A stretch of 64,000 nucleotides of DNA from Clostridium sp. NkU-1 (GTDB lineage: Bacteria; Bacillota_A; Clostridia; Lachnospirales; Lachnospiraceae), in NCBI GenBank assembly GCA_001312405.1, contig BBDR01000004.1, forward strand, positions 313,771-377,770, given 5' to 3'. Each line of letters starts with the position of its first letter. Positions within the stretch are counted from its first letter, which is position 1. Under the pieces are notes generated by a model. That model saw nothing but the letters and a program-made list of their open reading frames with translations. It was not told the DNA's origin and did not search any database. Positions 19,464-30,221 of this stretch are shown in pieces. The translations under genes were made by a program, and so were the position numbers.

Positions 19464-19622
19464 ATTACCGGATCCCCCTTTCCTGGCCAGGTGGCTAAAG
19501 ATCATGGAGCAGTACAGTTTTGGAAAAGAAAAGGGAAAAGAATTTGATTTTTAAGATTACTTGTAATATAATTAATATTTAGCGTAGAAATATCTGGAAT
19601 AAAAAAAGGAGACCAGGAACTG

Positions 19623-21393
19623 ATGAAGAAGATTCTTGATTTGATTACAGCAGAGATGAAGGCAGCATTTGCGGACTGCGGATATGATGAGGCTTATGCA
19701 AAGGTAACCTTATCCAATCGTCCGGACCTTTGCGAATACCAGTGTAACGGAGCCATGGCAGCAGCTAAGGCTTATAAAAAGAAACCTTTTGACATTGCAG
19801 CCGAAGTGGTGGCAAAGCTTACGGGAAGTCAGGTATTTTCTGCAGTGGATGCAGTGATGCCGGGATTTATCAATTTAAAGCTTGACTCCGATTATCTGGC
19901 AGAATATATGAACGGCATGTCTGACGAAGAACAGTGCGGCTGTGAAAGAGCAGAAAATCCCATGACAATTGTGGTGGATTACGGCGGAGCCAATGTGGCA
20001 AAGCCTTTGCACGTGGGCCATCTCCGTTCCGCCATTATCGGGGAAAGCATTAAGAGAATGGGCCGTTTTCTTGGCCATCAGGTCATTGGAGATGTTCACC
20101 TGGGAGACTGGGGCCTTCAGATGGGGCTGATTATTGAGGAGCTTAAGGACAGAAAGCCGGAGCTTCCTTATTTTGACCAATCCTATAAAGGGGAGTATCC
20201 AAAGGAAGCACCTTTTACCATCAGTGAGCTGGAAGAGATATACCCGGCGGCCAGTTCAAAAGCCAAATCAAATGAAGAATTCAGCGCAAGAGCGCATGAC
20301 GCCACTTTAAAGCTGCAAAATGGTTTCCGGCCTTACCGTGCCATCTGGCAGCATATAATAGAAGTTTCTGTTTCCGATTTAAAGAAAAATTACGGAAATC
20401 TCAATGTTTCCTTTGATTTATGGAAAGGAGAAAGCGATGCAGAACCTTATATTGCCGGTTTGATTAAGGAACTGGAAGACAAGGGCCTTGCTTATGAAAG
20501 CCAGGGAGCTCTTGTTGTGGATATAGGGGAAGAGGGGGATACCAAAGAGCTTCCTCCCTGTATTGTAAGAAAGTCGGACGGTGCGGCCCTTTATTCCACT
20601 TCCGATCTTGGAACCATCATTGAGCGTGAGAAAGAGATAAAACCTGACTGGTATATCTATATTACGGATAAACGTCAGGAACTGCACTTTATCCAGGTGT
20701 TCCGTGTGGCAAAAAAGGCCGGCTTTGTATCACTGGATAAGAAAATGTCCCATCTTTGCTTCGGAACCATGAACGGAAAAGACGGAAAGCCTTTTAAGAC
20801 AAGGGATGGGGGAGTCATGCGTCTGGAGACCCTGATATCGGATATCAGCCAGGCAGCTTACGAAAAGATCATGGAGAACCGTACCGTTTCTGAGAAAGAG
20901 GCGGAAGAAACATCTAAGATCGTAGGAATGGCAGCCTTAAAGTATGGGGATCTTTCCAATCAGGCATCCAAGGACTATGTGTTTGACATGGACCGTTTCG
21001 TATCCTTTGAAGGAAATACCGGCCCTTACATCCTTTATACCATCGTAAGAATTAAGTCCATTCTTGCAAAATATCAGGGCCTTGAGGACAAATATCAGGG
21101 TGAGGAACGGATTCTTGCAGCCGCATCAGAGGCGGAAAAAGATCTGATGCTCCAGCTTTCCAGATACAATGAAATCATGGAAACAGGCTTTACGGAGCTT
21201 GCACCCCATAAAATATGCCAGTACATTTATGAACTTGCCAATGCATTTAACCGCTTTTACCATGATACCAAGATCATATCCGAAGAGGATAAAAAAACGG
21301 CAGGCATCCTGGATCCGCTTAATCAGGCTTACCAAGGATGTATTAAATGCATGCATTGGCGTACTTGGAATTGAGGCGCCGGAACGAATGTAA
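19623..21393 (+). CDS. argS: Arginyl-tRNA synthetase (frameshifted near the end)
   Basis: Class I aminoacyl-tRNA synthetase, about 590 residues. It has an N-terminal Add1 domain, the ATP motif AKPLHVGHLRSA (HIGH-like, HVGH) and GDVHLGDWGLQMG, and the DALR anticodon-binding domain at the end. The start at 19623 has AAAAAGGAG upstream. An A7 run at 21291-21297 shifts the frame; with six A the C-terminus reads RLIRLTKDVLNACIGVLGIEAPERM in parts and stops at 21393, the normal end of this family. Essential gene, so the break is almost certainly a sequence error. Confidence 0.95.
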
Positions 21394-21406
21394 ATGGTGA
21401 ACGGAT

Positions 21407-24400
21407 GTGAGAAACTATGAAAGTATCACACTTGACGACAAATACCTTCTGGAAAGGCGAATCAGGTGTCAGTGCCTGGTGGAGGATCAGGGAAAGGAAT
21501 ATAAGGCAAATCTGCATATCAAGGGTAGTCAGGTCTTTGACTACTCTTGTTCCTGTGCCCAGGGAAATTCCTACCTTGGCATATGTCCTCATTGTAAAGT
21601 TCTGTTTGATGCGTATAAAGAACAGGAATCAAACCATGGAAGGCCGGTGACCACTTCCCAGCAGGCAAGAGCCATGATCCGGGAATATACCAATCGGGAG
21701 GTGTCCCGGATCATGAGCGAGGGAGAAGAGGAGCAGGTAAAGCTTTCGGTATCCCTCCTGGTCAGCCGAAGGGAAGTGAAGCTGGAGTTTAAGCTGGGAA
21801 GGGACCGGCTTTACATGGTGAAGGATCTGGCTGCTTTTGCAAATGCGGTGGAAAATGGCACCTATGTGGAATACGGCAAAAATCTGGCATTCCATCACAC
21901 ACCTTCTGCCTTTGCCAAAGAAAGCCGTCCCCTTCTGGAATTTGTACAGGAGATTGTGAATGCGTATTGTGAGCATTATGAACAGTTCCAGAAAAGTTCC
22001 TTTTCCACAAAGCCAGTTCTGCGGTTTTTAAATTTAAGCCGTGCAAACCGGGACCGTTTTTTTGGAATCATGATGGGAGAAACCCTGGAATTTGAGGATT
22101 ACAAGGGCAAAAAGCGGCAGCTTGCGATCGTGGACCGCAACCCGGACTTAAAGGTTACGGTAAAGCGCCAGGGCCGGGATGGAGTATTGGTGTCCATTGA
22201 CCAGGAGCTTTTGGCCTTTGAAGGGGAACACCGTTTATATCTTGCAGACACGAAACACTTATACTGCTGTGACCAGTCCTGCAGCGAGGCTCTTTCCGTA
22301 TTTCTGGGGCAGATGATGGAAGGTTTAAACTCCTATGAAACGGAAATCAATAACAAGGATATGCCTCTTTTTTATGAACGGGTTTTAAAGAGGATTGCAG
22401 CTTACTGCACCATTGATTCCAAAGAAGTGGATCTGGAATCTTATAAGCCGGAAGAGCTGAAGGCAAGGTTTGATTTTGATTCTGACGGCCAGGGCGGGCT
22501 GATTTTAAAACCGACCCTTTCCTATGGGGATTATTCTTTTCAGCCCGTAGAGGACGAGCGCCTGCCCCGTACCGTGTGCCGGGATATACCGGGAGAGTTC
22601 CGAATCAGCCGCCTGATCACCCGGTATTTTAAATATAAGGAATATGAATCAGAATATCCGGCCATTCGGGATGACGAGGAAGCGGTATACCGGTTACTTA
22701 CGTCAGGGATGAGTGAGTTCATGGCATTGGGCGAGGTTTATTTTTCTGAATCCTTTAAAAAGATAAAAATTCTTCCTCCCCCAAGGTATCCATTGGGGTC
22801 AGGAGCGTGGGGAACTGGCTGGAACTGGACGTGGATACGGACGGGCTGTCAGGAGAGGACTTAAGCAGGCTTTTGGAGGTGTACAGCCAGAAAAAGAAAT
22901 ATTACCGTTTAAAAAGCGGAGAATTTATAAGTCTTGATGACAACGGTCTTATGACCGTTGCAAAGCTGATAGAAGGGTTGTCCGCTGACCCTGATATGTT
23001 AAACAAGTCTTTCCGCCTTCCCAAATACAGGGCTCTTTATCTGGACAGCATCCTGAAAGAGGGAAATGGCATAACCCTTTACCGGGACCAGCTTTATAAA
23101 GCGGTGGTCCGGGGGATGAAGTCTGTAGAGGACAGTGATTTTGAGATTCCCCAGTCTCTCCGCCACGTGCTGAGAGGATATCAAAAGACAGGATACCGCT
23201 GGCTTAAGACCTTGGACAGCTACGGCTTTGGTGGAATCCTGGCCGACGATATGGGTCTTGGAAAGACCCTTCAGGTCATAACCCTGCTCCTTGACGAAGC
23301 AGGAAAAAAAGGAACATACCACCTCCCTTGTGGTTTGCCCGGCATCCCTTGTATACAACTGGGAGAATGAATTTCATATCTTTGCCCCTTCTCTTAAAGT
23401 CATGACAATCACTGGCCAGGCAGGAGAACGGGAAGAGCTGTTAATGCATACGGATGAAAAAGATGTGCTGATTACTTCCTATGATTTATTAAAACGGGAT
23501 ATAGATTTTTATAAGGACAAGTCTTTCCGCTTTCAGATCATTGATGAGGCCCAGTACATCAAAAATGCGTCCACCCAGAGTGCAAGAGCGGTAAAGAGCA
23601 TTGATGCAGGGAACCGGTTTGCCTTAACCGGTACTCCTATTGAAAACCGTCTGTCAGAGCTGTGGAGCATTTTCGATTTTCTGATGCCGGGATTTCTCTT
23701 CACCTACCGGAAGTTTAAAAAGGAGTATGAACTGCCCATTGTCAGGGACCAGGAAAAAATGGCGCTGGAGGGACTTCAACGCCTGATCGGCCCCTTCCTT
23801 TTAAGGCGGCTTAAGAAAGACGTTTTAAAAGAACTGCCTGATAAGCTGGAAACGATTGTTTATTCCGCTTTTGATAAGGAACAGAGGGAGTTGTATACGG
23901 CAAACGCATTCCGCTTAAAGCAGGAGCTTGAAAGTCTGGGAGACAAGTCTGGAAGGGATAACATCCAGATTCTTGCGGCCCTTACCAGACTCCGGCAGAT
24001 CTGCTGCGATCCTCAGTTATGTTATGAAAATTACAAAGGTGGATCGGCAAAGCTGGAAACCTGCATTGACCTGATCCGGAACGGAGTAGAGGGAGGACAT
24101 AAAATCCTGCTCTTTTCCCAATTTACTTCCATGCTGGATGTAATTGCAAAAAGGCTGAAAAAAAGAAGCGGTTCCTTACTACATGCTGACCGGAGCAACT
24201 CCCAAAGAGGATAGGCTCCATATGGTAAATTCTTTTAAAGATGATGGGATCCCCCTGTTCCTTATTTCCTTAAAGGCAGGCGGAACAGGACTTAACCTGA
24301 CTGCGGCAGACGTGGTCATACACTTTGATCCATGGTGGAATGTGGCAGCTCAGAACCAGGCTACGGACCGGGCCCACCGGATCGGCCAGGAAAAGCAGGT

Positions 24401-24557
24401 AAGCGTATTCAAGCTGATCACAAAAGGTACGATTGAGGAAAATATTTTAAAGCTTCAGGAATCCAAGAAGGATTTGGCAGAACAGATTATTACAGAGGGA
24501 ACCGTGTCCTTAAGCAATCTGACCAAAGAGGATCTGTTGGGGCTTTTGGATATTTAG
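21407..24557 (+). CDS. SWIM zinc-finger SNF2 family DEAD/DEAH helicase (three frameshifts)
   Basis: Large Swi2/Snf2-type ATPase, about 1050 residues after joining. The N-terminus has a SWIM zinc finger (YSCSCAQ and ICPHCK), then the SNF2 helicase core: [11 protein letters not shown] (Walker A), [10 protein letters not shown] (DEAQ Walker B), [10 protein letters not shown], and the C-terminal helicase motifs [11 protein letters not shown] and [12 protein letters not shown]. Breaks: one C missing at 22778-22782, A7 at 23304-23310 and A7 at 24158-24164; each repair restores one continuous protein. It starts at GTG 21407, 13 bases after argS. The N-terminus is short compared with relatives. Role is probably DNA remodelling or transcription; not more specific. 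Confidence 0.85.
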
Positions 24558-24585
24558 AGAATTTAAATGAAAGGATGGATGAGTG

Positions 24586-25206
24586 ATGAAAGTATTAATG
24601 TTAAATGGAAGCCCTCATGAGAGAGGCTGTACCAACCGCGCCCTTCTTGAGGTGGAATGGGCTTTGAATGAGGAAGGCATAGAAACAGAAATTCTTCATG
24701 TCGGGAGCCAGTCTGTCCATGGCTGTATTGCCTGCCAGAAATGCTCGGAAACTGGAAGGTGCGTATTTACTTATGACATGGTTAATCAGGTGCTGGAGAA
24801 GATGGAAACAGCGTCAGGGCTGGTTGTAGGTTCCCCGGTTCACTATGCTTCCCCCAACGGCACAGTGCTTTCCTTCCTGGACCGCTTATTTTACGCGGGA
24901 AGAAACTTTGCTTATAAGCCGGGTGCGGCGGTTGTTTCCGCCCGCAGGGCAGGAACCACAGCTTCTCTCGATGTTTTGAACAAATATTTTACCATTGCCC
25001 AGATGCCGGTGGTTTCATCCTCTTACTGGAACATGGTTCACGGATTTACGCCTCAGGATGTGGAGCAGGATTTGGAGGGACTTCACACCATGAGAACTCT
25101 CGGAAAAAATATGGCATGGCTTTTAAAATGTCTGGAAGTGGGAAAAGCCGCAGGAATCAGCCTTCCTGCCCGGGAAGAAATTCCCAGGACAAATTTTATC
25201 CGCTAA
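24586..25206 (+). CDS. NAD(P)H-dependent flavodoxin-like FMN reductase
   Basis: Flavodoxin-fold oxidoreductase, 206 residues, intact. The N-terminal LMLNGSPHERGCT is the phosphate loop for FMN, and the middle contains CIACQKCSETGRC, a Cys-rich segment typical of iron-sulfur-associated flavodoxin-like reductases, followed by VVGSPVHYAS. It starts at ATG 24586 behind AAAGGATGG. Possible roles are reduction of quinones, azo compounds or iron; substrate unknown. Confidence 0.82.
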   Translation: MKVLMLNGSPHERGCTNRALLEVEWALNEEGIETEILHVGSQSVHGCIACQKCSETGRCVFTYDMVNQVLEKMETASGLVVGSPVHYASPNGTVLSFLDRLFYAGRNFAYKPGAAVVSARRAGTTASLDVLNKYFTIAQMPVVSSSYWNMVHGFTPQDVEQDLEGLHTMRTLGKNMAWLLKCLEVGKAAGISLPAREEIPRTNFIR

Positions 25207-25223
25207 GGTGGAAAAAAATCCCC

Positions 25224-25304
25224 TTTACTTTTTTTATTTGTAGTGTATAATGAGATAGGCACTATATATAGTGATTCAAATTTCAAAGGTACAAAATATA
25301 GAAG
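25224..25304 (+). promoter_or_regulatory. nrdDG promoter with NrdR boxes
   Basis: TTTACT (25224-25229) and TATAAT (25246-25251), spacer 16, form a promoter. Nine bases on is the perfect palindrome CACTATATATAGTG (25260-25273), a textbook NrdR box. A second, weaker box ACAAAATATAGAAG lies at 25291-25304; the shared TATAG cores are 30 bases apart, close to the three helical turns seen for paired NrdR boxes. Placed downstream of the start, they would block transcription when NrdR is bound. Confidence 0.8.
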
Positions 25305-25321
25305 AGGTTAAGGTGACAGGG

Positions 25322-27453
25322 ATGATTAAAGTTCAAAAACGTGATGGCAGAGTTGTGGAGTATGACAGGGAAAAAAATCATTACAGCCATTCGGAAAGCC
25401 AATGCAGAGGTGGAAGTTTCTGAACGGGCCGGGGAGGAAATGATTGATGCAATCCTGGATCATGTGGAGAGAGAATACGATGGCGTGATCAGTGTGGAAG
25501 CCATTCAGGACATGATCGAAAGCAGTCTGGTAAATAAGAACAAATATACGCTTTCCAAAAAAATACATCATTTACCGTTACCAGAGGGCCTTGCTTCGGA
25601 AGGCAAACACAACTGATGAGTCCATCTTAAAGCTGATTAAGAATGAGAACAAGGAGCTGGCAGAGGAAAACTCCAACAAGAATACCATTCTGGCATCTAC
25701 TCAGAGAGATTACATCGCAGGAGAGGTGTCCAGAGACTTAACCAGAAGGATGCTGCTTCCGGAACGGATTTCTCTTGCCCATGACCAGGGATCCATTCAT
25801 TTCCATGATGCGGATTATTTCGTTCAGCCGATTTTCAACTGCTGTCTGATCAATATCGGTGATATGCTGGATAACGGCACCGTAATGAACGAAAAGATGA
25901 TTGAGAGTCCTAAGAGCTTTCAGGTGGCATGTACTGTCATGACCCAGATCATCGCTGCTGTTGCCAGCAATCAGTATGGCGGCCAGTCCGTAGATATCCG
26001 GCATTTGGGAAAATATTTAAGAAAAAGCAATGATAAATTCCACAAACAGATCCGTGAAGAATTCGGGGATACGGTTACTCCTGAGATGGTGGAAAAAATG
26101 GCTGCCGTCCGTCTGAGGGATGAGCTGAAATCCGGGGTGCAGACCATTCAGTATCAGATCAACACCTTAATGACGACCAACGGCCAGGCCCCATTTGTGA
26201 CCCTGTTCTTATGCCTTGATGATAACGACGAATACTTAAAGGAAAATGCCCTGATCGTGGAGGAAGTCCTCCGCCAGAGGCTTGAGGGGATCAAGAACGA
26301 AGCTGGTGTCTATGTTACTCCTGCATTTCCTAAACTGATTTATGTTTTAGATGAGAATAACTGCTTAAAGGGCGGAAGATATGATTACATAACAAAGCTG
26401 GCAGTGAAATGCTCTTCAAAACGCATGTATCCGGATTATATTTCTGCTAAGAAAATGAGGGAAAATTACGAAGGGAATGTATTCAGCTGCATGGGCTGCC
26501 GGAGCTTCCTGTCTACATGGAAGGATGAGAATGGCAACTACAAGTTTGAGGGAAGATTTAATCAGGGAGTGGTAAGTCTTAACCTGCCGCAGATCGGTAT
26601 CCTTGCAAAGGGAGATGAAGATACCTTCTGGAAGATTTTGGAAGAACGTCTGAATCTGTGCTATGAGGCCCTGATGTGCAGGCATAAGTCCCTGGAAGGC
26701 ACCCTTTCTGATGTAAGCCCGATTCACTGGCAGTATGGCGCCATTGCAAGGCTTAAAAAGGGAGAAAAGATCGACCCGCTGCTTCACAACGGCTATTCTA
26801 CCATATCCCTGGGATACATCGGCCTTTATGAGATGACAAAGCTCATGAAGGGGGTAAGCCAGACAACTCCGGAAGGAGAGGAGTTTGCTCTTCGTGTCAT
26901 GAATCACATGCGGGAGGTTGTGGATCAGTGGAAAAAGCAGACCGGCCTTGGCTTTGGCTTATACGGAACACCGGCAGAATCTCTCTGCTACCGGTTTGCC
27001 AAAATTGACAGGGAGCGATTCGGAAACATACCTGATGTGACGGACAAGGGATATTACACCAACTCTTATCACGTTGATGTACGGGAGTCCATTGATGCGT
27101 TCAGCAAATTTTCCTTTGAAAGCCAGTTCCAGAAAATATCCTCCGGCGGATCCATATCTTATGTAGAGGTTCCAAACATGCAGAACAATCTGGAGGCAAT
27201 GGAAGAAGTGGTGAGATTTATTTACGATAACATCCAGTATGCGGAGTTTAATACCAAATCAGACTATTGCCAGGAATGTGGTTTTGACGGTGAGATCATC
27301 ATCAATGACGACATGGAATGGGAATGCCCTCAGTGTCATAACAAGGATAAGAGGCGGATGAATGTGACCAGAAGAACCTGCGGCTATCTGGGAGAGAATT
27401 TCTGGAATACCGGAAAGACAAAAGAGATAAAATCCAGGGTCCTTCATCTGTAG
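25322..27453 (+). CDS. nrdD: Anaerobic ribonucleoside-triphosphate reductase (two frameshifts)
   Basis: Class III ribonucleotide reductase, makes dNTPs by glycyl radical chemistry under anoxia, about 709 residues. The ATP-cone is at the N-terminus (MIKVQKRDGRVVEYD). The substrate region and the glycyl radical site are present, with the zinc site CQECGFDGE and CPQCHNKDK and the radical loop RRTCGYLGENF. Frame breaks at A7 runs 25371-25377 and 25557-25563 both vanish with six A. Start at ATG 25322, behind AAGGTGACAGG. Preceded by NrdR boxes. Confidence 0.95.
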
Positions 27454-27463
27454 GAGGTGTGCC

Positions 27464-27982
27464 ATGAATTATGCGACCATAAAACCTACGGATGTAGCCA
27501 ATGGCCCGGGAGTCAGGGTATCTTTGTTTGTCAGCGGATGCACCCACCGCTGCAGGGAGTGCTTTAATTTCGAGGCCTGGGATTTTCATTACGGCCAGGA
27601 ATATGGGCCGGAAACCCAATCAAAGATATTGGAATATTTAGACCATGCCTACATTGCCGGCTTAAGTCTTCTGGGCGGAGAGCCCATGGATCCGAAAAAT
27701 CAGAGGGGCATCCTGTCTTTGGTGGAGAAGGTAAAGGAACGTTTTCCGGAAAAGACAATCTGGTGCTACACCGGTTACGATTTTGAAAAGGATATCCTGG
27801 CTGACATGGCTGGAAAGCTTTCAGAGACAAGGCGGATTTTAGACTGTCTGGATGTTCTGGTAGACGGTAAGTTTGAAGTGGAAAAAAAGGATTTAAAGCT
27901 GCGTTTTAGAGGGTCAGCCAATCAGAGAATCATTAAAGTACAGGAATCCCTTGCTTTGGGTGAGGTTGTGCTTTGGGAATAG
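27464..27982 (+). CDS. nrdG: Anaerobic ribonucleotide reductase activating protein
   Basis: Radical SAM activase that puts the glycyl radical on NrdD. The cluster motif CTHRCRECFN (CxxxCxxC) is near residue 26, and GGEPMDPKN is the SAM-binding GGE motif. 172 residues, intact. Ten bases downstream of nrdD with a GGAGGTG binding site, so it is in the same transcript. Confidence 0.95.
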   Translation: MNYATIKPTDVANGPGVRVSLFVSGCTHRCRECFNFEAWDFHYGQEYGPETQSKILEYLDHAYIAGLSLLGGEPMDPKNQRGILSLVEKVKERFPEKTIWCYTGYDFEKDILADMAGKLSETRRILDCLDVLVDGKFEVEKKDLKLRFRGSANQRIIKVQESLALGEVVLWE

Positions 27983-27983
27983 A

Positions 27984-28039
27984 AAAACAGGGTATTTTGC
28001 TGCATGCCGCAAGGGCGGAAGCAAAATACCCTGTTTTTT
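27984..28039 (+). terminator. Terminator of nrdDG
   Basis: AAAACAGGGTATTTTGC and GCAAAATACCCTGTTTT form a 17-bp perfect inverted repeat around a GC-rich loop, ending in a T6 run. Confidence 0.9.
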
Positions 28040-28171
28040 GATTCAAGGGAAATTGCGTCCTATGAATCAAGCCCAATGCTTCTTACCGTTTAAAACCGGC
28101 CGCTTACCCATAAACCCTGTGAATACGGATTTAAATGTGATATGATGAATTTGCAGACAGGAGGAAACAGT

Positions 28172-28629
28172 ATGAAAGTCAATATTAAAACAATCATCCG
28201 TGAGTCGGAAGAATCTGCGGATCTGTACATTCATGAGCGGGATGATACAGTGGACCGTCTTGTGGAATATCTGGAACAGGATTTATTCCGGTCGGTAATG
28301 CTCATGTGTCAGAAGGGAGAAAAGATCTGCCGGGTTCCAAGTCTTGAAATTTATTTAATTGAAACGGTAAATGAAAAGCAGGTGGTTCATACAGAACAGG
28401 AAACTTATGAGCTGAATAAGAGGCTTTATGAGCTGGAACGGCTTCTTCCGTCTAATTTTATCCGGATATCCAAGTCTGTGATCATGAACATAGATAAGGT
28501 AAGGAACTATACCCCCATGCTGAATGGCTTATGAAGGTTTCCCTGTTAAATTCCCAGGTAACTTATATTTCCAGGAAATATTTAAAAGAGGTAAAAGACA
28601 GGATTTTGGAGGTGAGGCATTATGAATAA
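28172..28629 (+). CDS. LytTR-type DNA-binding protein (frameshifted)
   Basis: Single-domain LytTR response-type regulator without receiver domain, about 152 residues. The domain pattern is ELNKRLYELERLLPSNFIRISKS followed by VIMNIDKVRNY (parts only). The reading breaks near 28530, where one A is missing; repaired, it continues LMKVSLLNSQVTYISRKYL and ends at 28629, eight bases inside the next gene. The start at 28172 is behind AGGAGGAAACAG. With the adjacent membrane protein it forms a common LytTR-membrane pair, possibly self-regulating. Confidence 0.8.
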
Positions 28630-29257
28630 AAATGAGGGGAAACGAGAAGCTTTTTGGGAAATTCTGATTTCCGGGGCCGATCTGGGAACGATCTTGTTTG
28701 CCGGTGCATTAGTGGGACTTTGGCTCTGTTCCGGAAAACAAGGGCTGGAGATCGTCATGGACCGCCTGGGCCTTATATTTCTTATCTATCTTGCAGCAGG
28801 CTGCCTGCTGCAGCTCTTTAAACGGCTTCCGGAAATGGATTTAAGCTGGCTTAGGGGAATGGCTTTTGTATACTGGTATGAAATTTTGATGATCCTCTTA
28901 TTGGTCCTTGCTCAATTTCTTCCGGATTATTTAAGATACATGATTTTATCGGATGCTGCTGTTCTTTTTGGAAGGTGGGCGCTTAATTACCTTTACGCAA
29001 AGCTCACTGCCAACCAGTTGAATATGACAAAGGGAGGGCGTACCCTGGTCATTGACTTAAATGAAAAGCCCCGCACAAAAGAAGAGTTTTTCTCTCACCT
29101 GGAAGATTACTGCATCAGGAACCGTATGTGTCTGGAGTATATAAAACGGGATATTCCGGCTGAGGTGAAGATTGACGGAGTTCTTCATGAAGTGGATCTG
29201 AAAAGCTATTATACTTATGGGGGAGCGGTATACACCATGGATATCACAAAGCTTTAA
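28622..29257 (+). CDS. Four-helix membrane protein next to LytTR
   Basis: 211 residues with four hydrophobic segments in the first 120 residues, then a soluble C-terminal part of about 85 residues. It overlaps the LytTR gene by eight bases, so the two are coupled. Similar arrangements exist where the membrane protein (DUF3021 or related) inhibits the LytTR regulator; I do not recognise the family with certainty. Function inferred from position only. Confidence 0.7.
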   Translation: MNKNEGKREAFWEILISGADLGTILFAGALVGLWLCSGKQGLEIVMDRLGLIFLIYLAAGCLLQLFKRLPEMDLSWLRGMAFVYWYEILMILLLVLAQFLPDYLRYMILSDAAVLFGRWALNYLYAKLTANQLNMTKGGRTLVIDLNEKPRTKEEFFSHLEDYCIRNRMCLEYIKRDIPAEVKIDGVLHEVDLKSYYTYGGAVYTMDITKL

Positions 29258-29432
29258 CAGACAGTTTAATGGGGCGCTCTTAGGATGTGCAGTTCCTGGC
29301 AGAATCCGCGGCAGCAGATGCCTGCGCTCCAGAGGATTCTTCTATGCATCGATATCTATGGAAAAAGAACTTGAAATATGACTCAGATCGGTTATCCTGA
29401 AAGTAATAGGAATGGATAAGGAGAAGACTCAT

Positions 29433-30137
29433 ATGAATGATCGAATGGAAAAGGCTGAATCCGTTTTAGAACTGCTTCCCGGATTTCAGTATCTCTATAA
29501 AGGGGAAGTGAATACAGACACTGTAAAGTATCTGATAAAGAAGGGCTGGGCATTGGAGGCGGAAGACTGCGGAACGGTCCGTCTGGCCTCTCTGGCCGGA
29601 ATGGATAAGAACGACATTTATTTCCCGGCTCCTAATAAAGAGCCGGAGGCCATAAAAGCGGCCATTGGAACATGCAGGTTCGTTGTCTCCAGTTTAAAAG
29701 AAATGGAGCTTATCAATGAAGCGGCAGCCGGATATCTGGCTCCGGGACATCTGGAAGTGGTAGGAATTGCCGTGATTCCAGAAGCATATGACAATGGAAA
29801 ACTGCCGGGGTTCCCGGTAGAGGAATTATCCCAATTATCCGCAGAAGCCAGAAAATTGCGATTCCTATCCATACGTGGCTGCTTCATCCAGGGAAATACA
29901 AAAGGACTGTCCGGAGAAAGTCTTGGACGATATTTGAGGGACTGCTATGAAACCGCCAAACTGGTTACCACAACCATACCCTGCGGCATGTCCTATATAA
30001 ATGCAGGCAATTCCATGGAACCTGCTGTTCAAACCATGAAATCAGGCCAGGAAGCGTTGGAAAAGCTTCAGACCGCTGCTAAGATCATGGTCAACCAGAA
30101 TCAGACCGCTTTTTATGCGAAACTGCTGCTTCAATAG
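29433..30137 (+). CDS. Uncharacterised protein, 234 residues
   Basis: Intact frame, start at 29433 preferred because AAGGAGA lies at good spacing; an ATG at 29412 is in frame. Soluble, no signal peptide. Contains DTVKYLIKKGWALEAEDCG, a GYLAPGHLEVVGIAVIPE segment and NAGNSMEPAVQTM, but I do not recognise the family; the pattern of alternating strands and helices could be a TIM-barrel PLP-like fold, which is only a guess. Stands alone and ends near a bidirectional terminator shared with the xanthine dehydrogenase island. Confidence 0.55.
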   Translation: MNDRMEKAESVLELLPGFQYLYKGEVNTDTVKYLIKKGWALEAEDCGTVRLASLAGMDKNDIYFPAPNKEPEAIKAAIGTCRFVVSSLKEMELINEAAAGYLAPGHLEVVGIAVIPEAYDNGKLPGFPVEELSQLSAEARKLRFLSIRGCFIQGNTKGLSGESLGRYLRDCYETAKLVTTTIPCGMSYINAGNSMEPAVQTMKSGQEALEKLQTAAKIMVNQNQTAFYAKLLLQ

Positions 30138-30155
30138 TAAAAAACGCAATAATAG

Positions 30156-30210
30156 AAAAACCTCCCCGCTGCGAGAATCTGTATCCGACTCTCATAGCGG
30201 GGAGGTTTTT
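30156..30210. terminator. Bidirectional terminator
   Basis: AAAAACCTCCCCGCT (30156-30170) and AGCGGGGAGGTTTTT (30196-30210) are a 15-base perfect inverted repeat, ending in T5 on both strands, between convergent genes. Confidence 0.9.
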
Positions 30211-30221
30211 CAAAGATCCAA

